DNA of 25,176 nt from JAWXTP01 sp044433415 (lineage in GTDB: Bacteria; Bacteroidota; Bacteroidia; Bacteroidales; Rikenellaceae), in assembly GCA_044433415.1 (NCBI GenBank), contig JAWXTP010000036.1:1-25176 (forward strand). Direction: 5' to 3'. Below the pieces are notes generated by a model. It did no database searches. It worked only from the letters and a program-made list of their open reading frames with translations, and had not been told where the DNA came from. Shown piece by piece: positions 6,734 through 14,228 of this stretch. Every line of letters begins with the position of its first letter. Position 1 is the first letter of the stretch. The translations under genes were made by a program, and so were the position numbers.

Positions 6734-7087
6734 ATGAAAAAGTATAAATCACTAAATTCAAAATATTTATCTACTTATGTAGAGGTGGACGGTGCAAAAC
6801 GTAATGTGATATTCCAAAATTGGTACTTTCAAACTGATAACACTAAGCTGCAAGAAGCGCTAGAGAAAGATAGCTCCTTTGGGAAAACCTATGTTTGCGA
6901 AGATGTTATAAACCTAGCTGTAAAGCCTAAAGTAGAGGGAGAGGAGCTAGAGTTGCTCGAAGATGTAGTGTCTAAACAATTAGCTGTAGAATGGTTGAAA
7001 GCTAAGGGTGAAACTCTAGCTCTAAATACATCTGTAGCAAAACTTAAAGAAAAGGCGAAAGGCTATGGTTATGTTTTTAACTTTTAG
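6734..7087 (+). CDS. small head/structural protein of the cassette, unknown function
   Basis: A 117-residue protein. The first ~65 residues look beta-rich (STYVEVDGAKRNVIFQNWYF, then GKTYVCEDV), followed by an acidic linker (EGEELELLEDV) and a C-terminal helical part (about 80-117). The end, VAKLKEKAKGYGYVFNF, resembles the short helix-extension-helix (HeH/LEM-like) ends seen in many phage head proteins. It follows the capsid gene and starts a tight run of plus-strand genes. The role could be a head decoration, head completion or capsid-associated protein; I do not recognise the family. Confidence 0.55.
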   Translation: MKKYKSLNSKYLSTYVEVDGAKRNVIFQNWYFQTDNTKLQEALEKDSSFGKTYVCEDVINLAVKPKVEGEELELLEDVVSKQLAVEWLKAKGETLALNTSVAKLKEKAKGYGYVFNF

Positions 7088-7128
7088 AAAACCAATTTTT
7101 AGAAGTCCCCTTAAATTCCTAACTCAAT

Positions 7129-7710
7129 ATGATAATAGAAGATATCGAAGAAGCAGTACTTCAACGTATGGATGAAGTAGGCGCAGATAATAGCAGTATG
7201 AACTATCCTATGGCGGAAATGATAAAAGAAGCAACACATGAACTCTTACGTCTTGCCCCTCTTAACTATTTTATGCCCTCAGATTTTAGTGATGCTAAGC
7301 TAATAGCAAATAGAGACGGCACAGGTAGAGTAGTGCTCCCTAGAGATTTTATACGTCTTATATCTTTCCGTATGGACGGATGGCATCGTCCTATGACCGT
7401 GTTGCTAAATGCAAGTGATGATAGCTACAAAAAACAATTTCACCCCCTAACAAGAGGTGGAGTCGTTAAACCAGCTATATATAGACGTAATAATGAACTG
7501 TTATATTTCTCTTTGCCCCCCGATAGTAAACATGAACTCGTAGAAGCTCTTTATCTTAAAAATATAAGCGCTCTAGACGATGAATTCCCTAAAGAGCTAC
7601 AAGGAGCTCTAGTGTGGCTTGTGGCAGCAAAATGCCTTTCTGTAGCATGTGATACGGATCAGAGTAATGTTTGTTACGAGAACTATAAAAATCTAATAAC
7701 CCAACTTTAA
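7129..7710 (+). CDS. adaptor-like (head-tail connector) protein
   Basis: A 193-residue protein starting at ATG 7129. The N-terminal part is helical (IIEDIEEAVLQRMDEVGAD, then MAEMIKEATHELLRLAPLN). A central beta-like part follows (DGTGRVVLPRDFIRLISFR, FHPLTRGGVVKPAIYRR), then a helical end (ELQGALVWLVAAKCLSVACD). An N-terminal helical bundle followed by a small beta part and C-terminal helix, in the position after head genes, is the usual look of gp4/gp6-type connector adaptors and crAss-like ring proteins. It lies 41 bases after the small head gene, with a TTTTTAGAAGTCCCCTTAA motif in that gap, and 14 bases before the next gene. Confidence 0.5.
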   Translation: MIIEDIEEAVLQRMDEVGADNSSMNYPMAEMIKEATHELLRLAPLNYFMPSDFSDAKLIANRDGTGRVVLPRDFIRLISFRMDGWHRPMTVLLNASDDSYKKQFHPLTRGGVVKPAIYRRNNELLYFSLPPDSKHELVEALYLKNISALDDEFPKELQGALVWLVAAKCLSVACDTDQSNVCYENYKNLITQL

Positions 7711-7724
7711 GAACCCCCTAACAG

Positions 7725-8171
7725 ATGAAATATGAAACCATAACTTTTAAAAAGAGTGCACTATTTAATATAGTACGCTCAAATATAAACGGCTACCTTG
7801 ATACAGTAGCTAATGATGCCTCCATAGCAGAAATCACAGAGGAGGATGCTCATGTAGTTAACTATTTGTTAGAATCTGCTATAAATAACCTGCTAGGGGC
7901 GTTAACTCATTTGCGAAATACTAACGAAGAGGTAAATAGTTTTAGGGAAATATTAATACTAGAACTAGCCTACACCTCTCGTGAACAACGGCAAAGGTTA
8001 CCCGCACTTATAGAGAGGTATCTAGTAAAACATGCTGAAAGTCAATACCTACAGGGGAAGGGTTTAAGTTCTAAGCATATAGATGTTGATAGCGCCTACC
8101 GCGACTTAAGACATGTAGCCCTACTTTCAGATGTTAAGAAACGTAAAATTCATAAACCTATATATTATTAA
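7725..8171 (+). CDS. cassette structural protein, unknown; related to the next gene
   Basis: A 148-residue, mostly helical protein I do not recognise. Acidic residues (about 36-45, EITEEDAHVV) lead into a helix (NYLLESAINNLLGALTHL), then a second long helix (ILILELAYTSREQRQRLPAL). The C-terminus is basic and ends KKRKIHKPIYY. The neighbour at 8177 has the same outline: acidic stretch, helix, a YILxxWYS-type helix and a basic end. The two may be diverged duplicates, for instance tail-completion or connector proteins. It follows the adaptor-like gene by 14 bases and precedes its neighbour by five, so all are co-transcribed. Confidence 0.55.
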   Translation: MKYETITFKKSALFNIVRSNINGYLDTVANDASIAEITEEDAHVVNYLLESAINNLLGALTHLRNTNEEVNSFREILILELAYTSREQRQRLPALIERYLVKHAESQYLQGKGLSSKHIDVDSAYRDLRHVALLSDVKKRKIHKPIYY

Positions 8172-8176
8172 TCTGC

Positions 8177-8698
8177 ATGGTAGGAATAAGGAATAATAAA
8201 GAGATATCATTTACGTATTTTCTAGATGATATTTTCAAAAGGGCAACAGAGCAGTCTGCCTTTTTTGCGAAAGATAAAATTAACCAGCAAGGTCAAACAT
8301 TGATAGATGATATAATAATTTCTGACGATGAAAAAGTTTTTGCTGAGAAGGCGTTTAAGAAGTCTTCCTTAGATGTTCTGGAAATGCTTGATGAACTTAC
8401 CTCAGGAATAAAGAAACCTTTATTTGCTGATGGAGAAATTATAAGACTTACGATAAAGGCTAACACTAATGAAATGGGGAAGCTCATAACTCGTGAAAGT
8501 AGGTTGCATATTGTTGATGCTTCTATAGGTAACTATCTTGAAAGCTATATACTTGCTCAATGGTACTCTATGAAAGGCTTCTCGGATATGTATAACCATG
8601 AATGTGATAAAATGTTACATGCTAAGGGGGAACTTACAGCTCATGTGAAAAGATTGAGACGCTCTTATGTGGGGCGCTCTTATTTAGGGAGTTTTTAA
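8177..8698 (+). CDS. cassette structural protein, unknown; related to the preceding gene
   Basis: A 173-residue helical protein starting at ATG 8177, five bases after the previous stop. It has an N-terminal helix (EISFTYFLDDIFKRATEQSA), an acidic stretch (IIISDDEKVFAEKAF), a helix (SLDVLEMLDELTSG) and a short beta part (GEIIRLTIKANTNEMGK). A helix with YILAQWYSMKGFSDMY follows, then a basic Arg-rich end (HVKRLRRSYVGRSYLGSF). By position it belongs with the connector/tail-completion proteins of a short-tailed virion. The similarity of outline to the gene before it is by eye and needs an alignment. Confidence 0.55.
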   Translation: MVGIRNNKEISFTYFLDDIFKRATEQSAFFAKDKINQQGQTLIDDIIISDDEKVFAEKAFKKSSLDVLEMLDELTSGIKKPLFADGEIIRLTIKANTNEMGKLITRESRLHIVDASIGNYLESYILAQWYSMKGFSDMYNHECDKMLHAKGELTAHVKRLRRSYVGRSYLGSF

Positions 8699-8731
8699 AG
8701 GGAACTTTTTAAAATTATTAAAACTACAATT

Positions 8732-9217
8732 ATGGAAAAGAAAAGAATAAAAAATAAGTCTGTAGTACTTATTGCTTTTTGTGCGTCAGGGAAAAATTAT
8801 GATAAAACAGCCTCAGATTTTGGTTATTCGTCATCAACGATACGCAATTGGTGGAAAGCAGCAACAGACGAAGAAAAGTCCGTTTATCAACAAAGAGCTG
8901 ATAGCCTAATAAGTGACACATGTGAACAGCCTTCACAACAGATGGAGCCTACAAAAACAGTAACAAAAGAACCTGAGAGTATTGCAGGTAAGCAGGAGTA
9001 TGTAGGTAGCCTTTATGATATAAGAGATAAGATAATTTTCACTATTAATGAGATGCTTCTAGACCCTGCTTTGTATAAAGTCACCTTATCACAAGTGGCG
9101 ACAACACTCAAAGAAATAAACCTCGCTATAAAAGGAGTAGTAGAGAAAGAAGAAGCTGAGGAAGAAAACCTTAATAAATCACTCTTTGAAAATATTATCG
9201 ACACTATAACTGTTTAA
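8732..9217 (+). CDS. HTH protein, possibly terminase small-subunit-like
   Basis: A 161-residue protein. Residues about 9-45 fit a helix-turn-helix (VLIAFCASGKNYDKTASDFG followed by YSSSTIRNWWKAATDEEKS), the pattern used by small terminase subunits and transposase-type HTHs to recognise DNA. A polar linker follows (about 63-88), then a helical region (about 90-140) that could oligomerise, and an acidic segment (EKEEAEEEN). In many phages such a protein precedes the large terminase; here the next gene is the nozzle-like protein and no terminase ATPase appears. It could instead be a DNA-binding virion protein or regulator. Confidence 0.45.
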   Translation: MEKKRIKNKSVVLIAFCASGKNYDKTASDFGYSSSTIRNWWKAATDEEKSVYQQRADSLISDTCEQPSQQMEPTKTVTKEPESIAGKQEYVGSLYDIRDKIIFTINEMLLDPALYKVTLSQVATTLKEINLAIKGVVEKEEAEEENLNKSLFENIIDTITV

Positions 9218-9228
9218 TACATAATGCG

Positions 9229-9263
9229 TAATTCATAATTCATAATTCATAATTCATAATTCA
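9229..9263 (+). repeat. five tandem copies of TAATTCA before the nozzle-like gene
   Basis: Exact 7-bp units at 9229, 9236, 9243, 9250 and 9257, then a partial unit. The flanks AATGCGTAATTCATAATT and AATTGTGGATTGCGCATT are imperfect inverted repeats (14/18), so the array can also fold as a hairpin. It fills the 80-base gap between the HTH gene and the ATG at 9298, and unit number could change by slippage. Confidence 0.8.
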
Positions 9264-9297
9264 TAATTGTGGATTGCGCATTCTAACTTATTTTATT

Positions 9298-11799
9298 ATG
9301 CGAAAAAATACAACCAGTATTCCCATTCTAGGACTAGAGAATAATCTAAGTAATGATTCTTTAACTGATGGGATGTGTGAAACACTTCTCAACATGCGCA
9401 ATCGTCGCGGTGAGTGGCGCTCAATGTGTGATTTCACAAGAACCTCAGAAATTGCAGATTCTTCCTATACTATAATTCACCGCCATAATGTACTCCCTGA
9501 AAATTATTATATTTGTCAGCAAGATGCAATAATAGCTCTCTGCCTTTTACAGGATGGGGAGTTTGTTGTATTACAGGAAATTACAACAGTGAATAGTTCT
9601 CTTACTTGTAATGTTACAACTTATGGTAATGTGTTACATATTACTCAGGCTGACTATTTTGATGAAACCTATATATACAAAAAAGGTGACGAAAAATACA
9701 TAACAGCAGATGTAGGAAGTATAGAACCTCCAACAATAACACTGACGGATTACACCTTCTCACGACCTTCAGATATTGAATATTTTACATTCAATAATGA
9801 AACTCATATCCTTTGTAAGATAGCAGAGATATCTCAGTATGAGCCTGTAAGTGGTGATGATGAACAACTTGACAGGACAGATTATTATAACACCTACCTT
9901 GATGGGCAAACCAATAAGACCTGGTGTTTCTTTGCGGCCTACAAGATGTATGACGGTTCTACCATAAAGATGAGTGAGGTGTTAAAGATTAGTAGCGCAA
10001 GTGAATTTGTATATTTCACTAAGGAGACTACAAATCTGTCAGCTAGAGAATACAAGTATACTTTCTATGCTGATTTAAAGAAGTTTGAACCCACAATAAA
10101 TGTAACTCATAATCTTACTGACGACCAGAAAGAGCTTATTGATAGTATAGTTATATATGCTACACGTGATATTGCGGAGCTCCTTTTTGAAGATATAGAT
10201 GATGCAGAGAGAAAATATACCTATTACCTTGATAGTGATGGAGCAGCTTGGTCTAAGATAGACTCTTCAGAAATATTAAATGAAGAAAAAGCTATAGAGT
10301 CTACATTCTATGAGGTTGAGGAGCTAGAACTCGATGAAAATGAGTTTACCTTTGACTATGAGGACTACTTCACATACATAGAAACTAATGCTACCTATGA
10401 AGCAAACTTTACTCACCTTGACAAGAAAACCTCTAATAAGTTGTATTACAATAATAGGCTACATGAATGGGATATGAAAATGACTTTCTCGGAACCTCGA
10501 ATTTTCTTACCTACAAGTGATGTGTATTGGGAAGCGCTTAGTTCAAAATTAGATTATTATGGGGTAAATACAGACTATCCTAAAATCAGTAACGCCACTT
10601 TGATGGTAGGAGTGCTCTTAGAGGTTGACAATGAATATCTCTATGCAACTTCAGAGATAGAGGTTTATAGTGTCACTGTAAATAATGTTGAATATATAAG
10701 GCTTCCTAGTATTCTCACCTATCCTGATTATAGGGCTAAAACCATAAGACTCACCCTTTGTAAGGGGTTGGCAACTTACTCTACAGTATTTGAGGGGACT
10801 ATGACTAGTGTTACAGCCAATAATATGGCGTATTGTGAAATCTCAGAAGCTGAATCTTATGTTGCTTTGACAGGTTTAAGTACTATGACTCCTCTTACAG
10901 GTAATAGCACCTATTATGTGGATAATGTAATCTATATATCTGAAAGTGATAATCCTTTTATCTTTGACCTCTCTACTACTTTAACAGTTAATGGAGAACA
11001 GATAATACGACTTGCTGTAGCCCTAGACCAACTTGCAGAAAGTAAGTTCGGAGAAAACCCTCTTTACATTTTCACTACAGAAGGTATACATATTGCTGAG
11101 ATTGGTTCAGGGGATATTTTCTACTCTCGAACCTTCCCTTTTAATCAAGATGTGGTAATTAATACAGCACCTATCATCACGCTTAATGGGGTACTGATAT
11201 ATATTACTAATGCAGGGGTTAAGATTATATCTAAAAGCTCAGATAATGTTATCTCTACAGCTTTACATGATAGTCAGGGTACTTTCCTTACGGAATGTAA
11301 AGGTTTTGATTTTGGTGTTTACCATGAACATTACAATGAAATTATATTGTTTAATAGCTCCTCAGGAACAGATATAGCTTATGTGTATTCGCTTAGTAAT
11401 AATGTCTGGACTAATCGCCAATTTGACACTTGTAATGTTATATCATTAAGGGAAATAGCTAACTCTACAGGTATTTATGATTTGTCTTTAGAGGAAGATT
11501 ATACCGCACCCATGGATGTGCACCTTGTGACACGTCGATTAAAGCTAGGGAATAATGAATTTAAACGTATAGAAACATTTTTGGCTAGAACGACTGCTGT
11601 CGATAGTCATATTATTCTATATGGTTCAAATGATGGTTTTAATTGGGTTTTGCTCAGATGTGGCACTCAGCGTAGACTTCGCAGAACCTCTCAGTCGTAT
11701 AGGTATTATAAGATTGAAATGCTTAGTTCAGCCTCACTAACAACACTTACTGTGTTTGAAGTTGAGTATAGGAATCGGTTTGTTAATCATCTGAGTTAA
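9298..11799 (+). CDS. large tail/nozzle or stabilisation-like protein
   Basis: I chose the ATG at 9298 (833 residues, MRKNTTSIPILGLENNLSND); the TTG at 9274 would add eight residues across the flanking repeat. The protein is almost entirely beta: repeated short strands with many Tyr, Thr and Asp, typical of beta-propeller or stacked-sheet virion proteins. The N-terminus (IPILGLENN, then TLLNMRNRRGEWRSMCDFT) resembles the start of P22 gp10-like stabilisation and crAss-like/T7 nozzle proteins, where an early loop reads 'a gene set of nodes, R-x-G-x-W'. The C-terminus (about 765-833) looks like a separate small beta domain. As the last gene of the run it would close a short tail. A receptor-binding or fibre protein is the alternative. 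Confidence 0.5.
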   Translation: MRKNTTSIPILGLENNLSNDSLTDGMCETLLNMRNRRGEWRSMCDFTRTSEIADSSYTIIHRHNVLPENYYICQQDAIIALCLLQDGEFVVLQEITTVNSSLTCNVTTYGNVLHITQADYFDETYIYKKGDEKYITADVGSIEPPTITLTDYTFSRPSDIEYFTFNNETHILCKIAEISQYEPVSGDDEQLDRTDYYNTYLDGQTNKTWCFFAAYKMYDGSTIKMSEVLKISSASEFVYFTKETTNLSAREYKYTFYADLKKFEPTINVTHNLTDDQKELIDSIVIYATRDIAELLFEDIDDAERKYTYYLDSDGAAWSKIDSSEILNEEKAIESTFYEVEELELDENEFTFDYEDYFTYIETNATYEANFTHLDKKTSNKLYYNNRLHEWDMKMTFSEPRIFLPTSDVYWEALSSKLDYYGVNTDYPKISNATLMVGVLLEVDNEYLYATSEIEVYSVTVNNVEYIRLPSILTYPDYRAKTIRLTLCKGLATYSTVFEGTMTSVTANNMAYCEISEAESYVALTGLSTMTPLTGNSTYYVDNVIYISESDNPFIFDLSTTLTVNGEQIIRLAVALDQLAESKFGENPLYIFTTEGIHIAEIGSGDIFYSRTFPFNQDVVINTAPIITLNGVLIYITNAGVKIISKSSDNVISTALHDSQGTFLTECKGFDFGVYHEHYNEIILFNSSSGTDIAYVYSLSNNVWTNRQFDTCNVISLREIANSTGIYDLSLEEDYTAPMDVHLVTRRLKLGNNEFKRIETFLARTTAVDSHIILYGSNDGFNWVLLRCGTQRRLRRTSQSYRYYKIEMLSSASLTTLTVFEVEYRNRFVNHLS

Positions 11800-11822
11800 T
11801 GGTTAATGATTAATGATTAATT

Positions 11823-11860
11823 GCGACAAGCGTGGAAAGATAGCTTTCCACGCTTGTCGC
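11823..11860. terminator. perfect hairpin between the cassette and the convergent barrel gene
   Basis: GCGACAAGCGTGGAAAG and CTTTCCACGCTTGTCGC pair without a mismatch over 17 bp around ATAG. It stands 23 bases past the nozzle-like stop and 23 bases past the stop of the convergent minus-strand gene, which suits a bidirectional terminator, but it lacks a T-tract. The right arm plus following bases (CTTTCCACGCTTGTCGCCCCTA) also occurs at 4727-4746 before the capsid gene. Confidence 0.7.
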
Positions 11861-11883
11861 CCCTAACACCTAACACCTACAAG

Positions 11884-14184
11884 CTACAACCTCTTCATAG
11901 CATCTGCCCCTGCGGACTGACCTTTATACTTACTATTTGCGGAATTAAACTTATACCTTACAGTCAAAGAAATATTTCTATTATCGCTAGTATTTACTTG
12001 ACTCATATCATACTGAGGCATATACATATCAACATTATTATTTGGTTTAACAATATTCGATACAGCTATTTTTACGTTAAGAGCTTTTTCGAAGAAATTC
12101 TTACTAATACCAAAGTTAGTTGAAAACTGATTCGAACTTAAATAAACAGCATCTGCATTTCCTTTACTTTGAAACCAACAGTCAGCATTTATTATAAAAT
12201 CATTTGGTAGCTCAAATGTGTTTTTTAAAGAGTAATACATTATAGGTTTGTTTAACTGAACATCAACGCCATAAGGATTCAGGTCAAGCCATTGTTTAAT
12301 AAATGCTGCACTTATTTGAGGTTTCCATATCCCCACTTTAGGAGCATAAGTTACAGAAGCCACAACTCCTGGCATTTTATCCACATTATTAAATGTTATT
12401 ATAGATATCTTAGGGTCTTCTTCATACCTCTCAGACCAATACACTATGGCATTCTTTTGGTGTGTATAGCTAACATTCGCCTGAATATTTTTCCAAATCC
12501 CCACAAGTGATAAGCTCTGTTTAATAGTAGGATTTAGATAAGGATTTCCTGTTTGAAGACTTAAGCTATTGAGATAATTGTAATTATTACTTAACTGACT
12601 ATAGCTAGGGCGTACCACTTTAGAGTTATAGTTTAGCATAAGGCTAATTTTACCCAATTGTGTAGCGTAAGAAGCACTCGGAAACCATTGGTTATAACTC
12701 TTGCTTAAATCATCGTTAAGTACCTTGTCTGTAAAATACTCATAACTAGCATTTTCATAGCGCATGCCAAGGTTAAAATTACCAATCTTAGAGCTTATTT
12801 GGTATTCTGCAAAAAGAGCAAGGTTAGATTCACTAATATCTAAATCTGAGTCATAGTTAGGATACACGTCATTAGTATATGTGTCTGAACGGTCTATATT
12901 TATATATTCACTACCTACAGAAAAGTTCCCTTTCCATACGGGATAAGAAAATATAAGTTTTGCAGCCCAGAGAGAGTTCACTGTGTTGTTATAACTATTT
13001 ATAACACTACTTCCTGAAAGTTCACTATCTTCATAATTTGTCATTGGGGAAGTGCTGTTTTTGTAAGTATAATCAGTATTAAAATCTATAGTCAGCTTTT
13101 TGATTTTCCCTGTATAATACATGTTTAATGAAGATTCTGGATCTTGATAACTCTCTGAAGTGATATCGTTACCTAGTATATCGTACAATATGCCGTCCGC
13201 GTAAGTCTCACTTGCAAAATAAGAAGTTTGTGTGTTTTTAGGCTTGTCTTTTATTTCATACCTTAAACCTATGTTATGGTTGTCGTTGATTTCGTAAGAA
13301 GCGCCAACAACCCCTCTTATAGTGCTAGATACATAGTTGTAATTTGAGTTGATTAACTGATTCCATAAAGTGTCAACATACACATTCTGAGTTATGCTAC
13401 TGAAATTATAACCTGTATAATCAGAATAGTTTAGATTTGCGAAAACGTCAAGTCCTCCTTTACGGTAGTTAGTGTTAATTTGATTTACGTAGTCATTATT
13501 CTCCCAAGTAGTGAAGGTTGAACGCACGTTAAAGCTAAAACCATCGCCCTGTTTTTTGATGGTCTTAATTATAATAACAGCAGCCACAGTAGCATCATAG
13601 CGCGCACCAGGGTTTGCGATAACTTCCACACTAGCGATATTTGAGGAGTTAAGGTTATCAATTTCTGAGGCATCGCGCACTTCACGGTTGTTAATATAAA
13701 TCTTTGCTGCACCGCGACCTAGTACCTCAAACTCACCTTCATCACCATTTACCATAGGGATGCGTTTTAGAACATCGTTACCTGTACCCATTTCACTAAG
13801 CACAGTGTTTTCTACTGTTGTTTGTACTCCCTGAGACGTTACAGTAGATATAGGTCGTGAGCCTTTTACCTCGGCTTCTTTAATCTGTAAGGCTTCTTGC
13901 TCTAGAGTTATTGTGTTATCTGTCTCTGCTGTTAAATAAAGGGGTTTGTAACCAACGAAAGATACGTGTAATAATGTATAGTCCTCTGATGTATTAAGGC
14001 TGAATTTACCTTCTAAATCAGTCAATGTGTAGGCGATTTGTGTAGTGTCAACCGCTGAGCATAATAATACTGTAGCATAACTTATAGGATTACTTTCGCT
14101 ATCTTGAACTATACCTTTGATGGTTTGAGCATTAACCGCCTGACTACAGGCGATTAACGCAACAATTAGTAATATTTTTTTCAT
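11884..14184 (-). CDS. TonB-type outer membrane beta-barrel protein with CarboxypepD_reg-like domain
   Basis: A 766-residue outer-membrane protein. The signal peptide is MKKILLIVALIACSQAVNA, with likely cleavage before QT. Residues about 21-100 are a carboxypeptidase-regulatory-like fold (KGIVQDSESNPISYATV, LEGKFSLN, VSFVGYKPL). A plug follows at about 115-220 (DVLKRIPMVNGDEGEF, VEVIANPGARYDATVAAVI), then a 22-strand-type barrel to the end. The C-terminus NSKYKGQSAGADAMKRL is the usual tail of the OMP_b-brl_3 group. There is no sign of a SusD partner, so this is not a polysaccharide locus; the ligand is unknown. It is the last gene of the PspC/PadR group, 44 bases after the large PspC gene, with an ACAATCACAAAACTCAC leader. 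Confidence 0.85.
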   Translation of the reverse strand: MKKILLIVALIACSQAVNAQTIKGIVQDSESNPISYATVLLCSAVDTTQIAYTLTDLEGKFSLNTSEDYTLLHVSFVGYKPLYLTAETDNTITLEQEALQIKEAEVKGSRPISTVTSQGVQTTVENTVLSEMGTGNDVLKRIPMVNGDEGEFEVLGRGAAKIYINNREVRDASEIDNLNSSNIASVEVIANPGARYDATVAAVIIIKTIKKQGDGFSFNVRSTFTTWENNDYVNQINTNYRKGGLDVFANLNYSDYTGYNFSSITQNVYVDTLWNQLINSNYNYVSSTIRGVVGASYEINDNHNIGLRYEIKDKPKNTQTSYFASETYADGILYDILGNDITSESYQDPESSLNMYYTGKIKKLTIDFNTDYTYKNSTSPMTNYEDSELSGSSVINSYNNTVNSLWAAKLIFSYPVWKGNFSVGSEYINIDRSDTYTNDVYPNYDSDLDISESNLALFAEYQISSKIGNFNLGMRYENASYEYFTDKVLNDDLSKSYNQWFPSASYATQLGKISLMLNYNSKVVRPSYSQLSNNYNYLNSLSLQTGNPYLNPTIKQSLSLVGIWKNIQANVSYTHQKNAIVYWSERYEEDPKISIITFNNVDKMPGVVASVTYAPKVGIWKPQISAAFIKQWLDLNPYGVDVQLNKPIMYYSLKNTFELPNDFIINADCWFQSKGNADAVYLSSNQFSTNFGISKNFFEKALNVKIAVSNIVKPNNNVDMYMPQYDMSQVNTSDNRNISLTVRYKFNSANSKYKGQSAGADAMKRL

Positions 14185-14187
14185 TTT

Positions 14188-14204
14188 GTGAGTTTTGTGA
14201 TTGT
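14188..14204 (-). repeat. leader motif ACAATCACAAAACTCAC before the barrel gene
   Basis: On the plus strand GTGAGTTTTGTGATTGT, four bases before the ATG on the minus strand. The identical 17-mer recurs at 16365-16381, and a close variant lies in the leader of the PadR gene (about 16128-16180). It replaces a Shine-Dalgarno sequence in this leader. Confidence 0.5.
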
Positions 14205-14228
14205 GTTTTGTGTTGTAAAAATCCCTAA

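Noticed and set aside
9274..9297. TTG start for the nozzle-like gene
   Set aside because: It lies in the flank of the TAATTCA hairpin; the ATG at 9298 is the natural start.
11821..12123. 100-codon plus-strand frame
   Set aside because: It starts in the hairpin and is antisense to the barrel gene's C-terminus.
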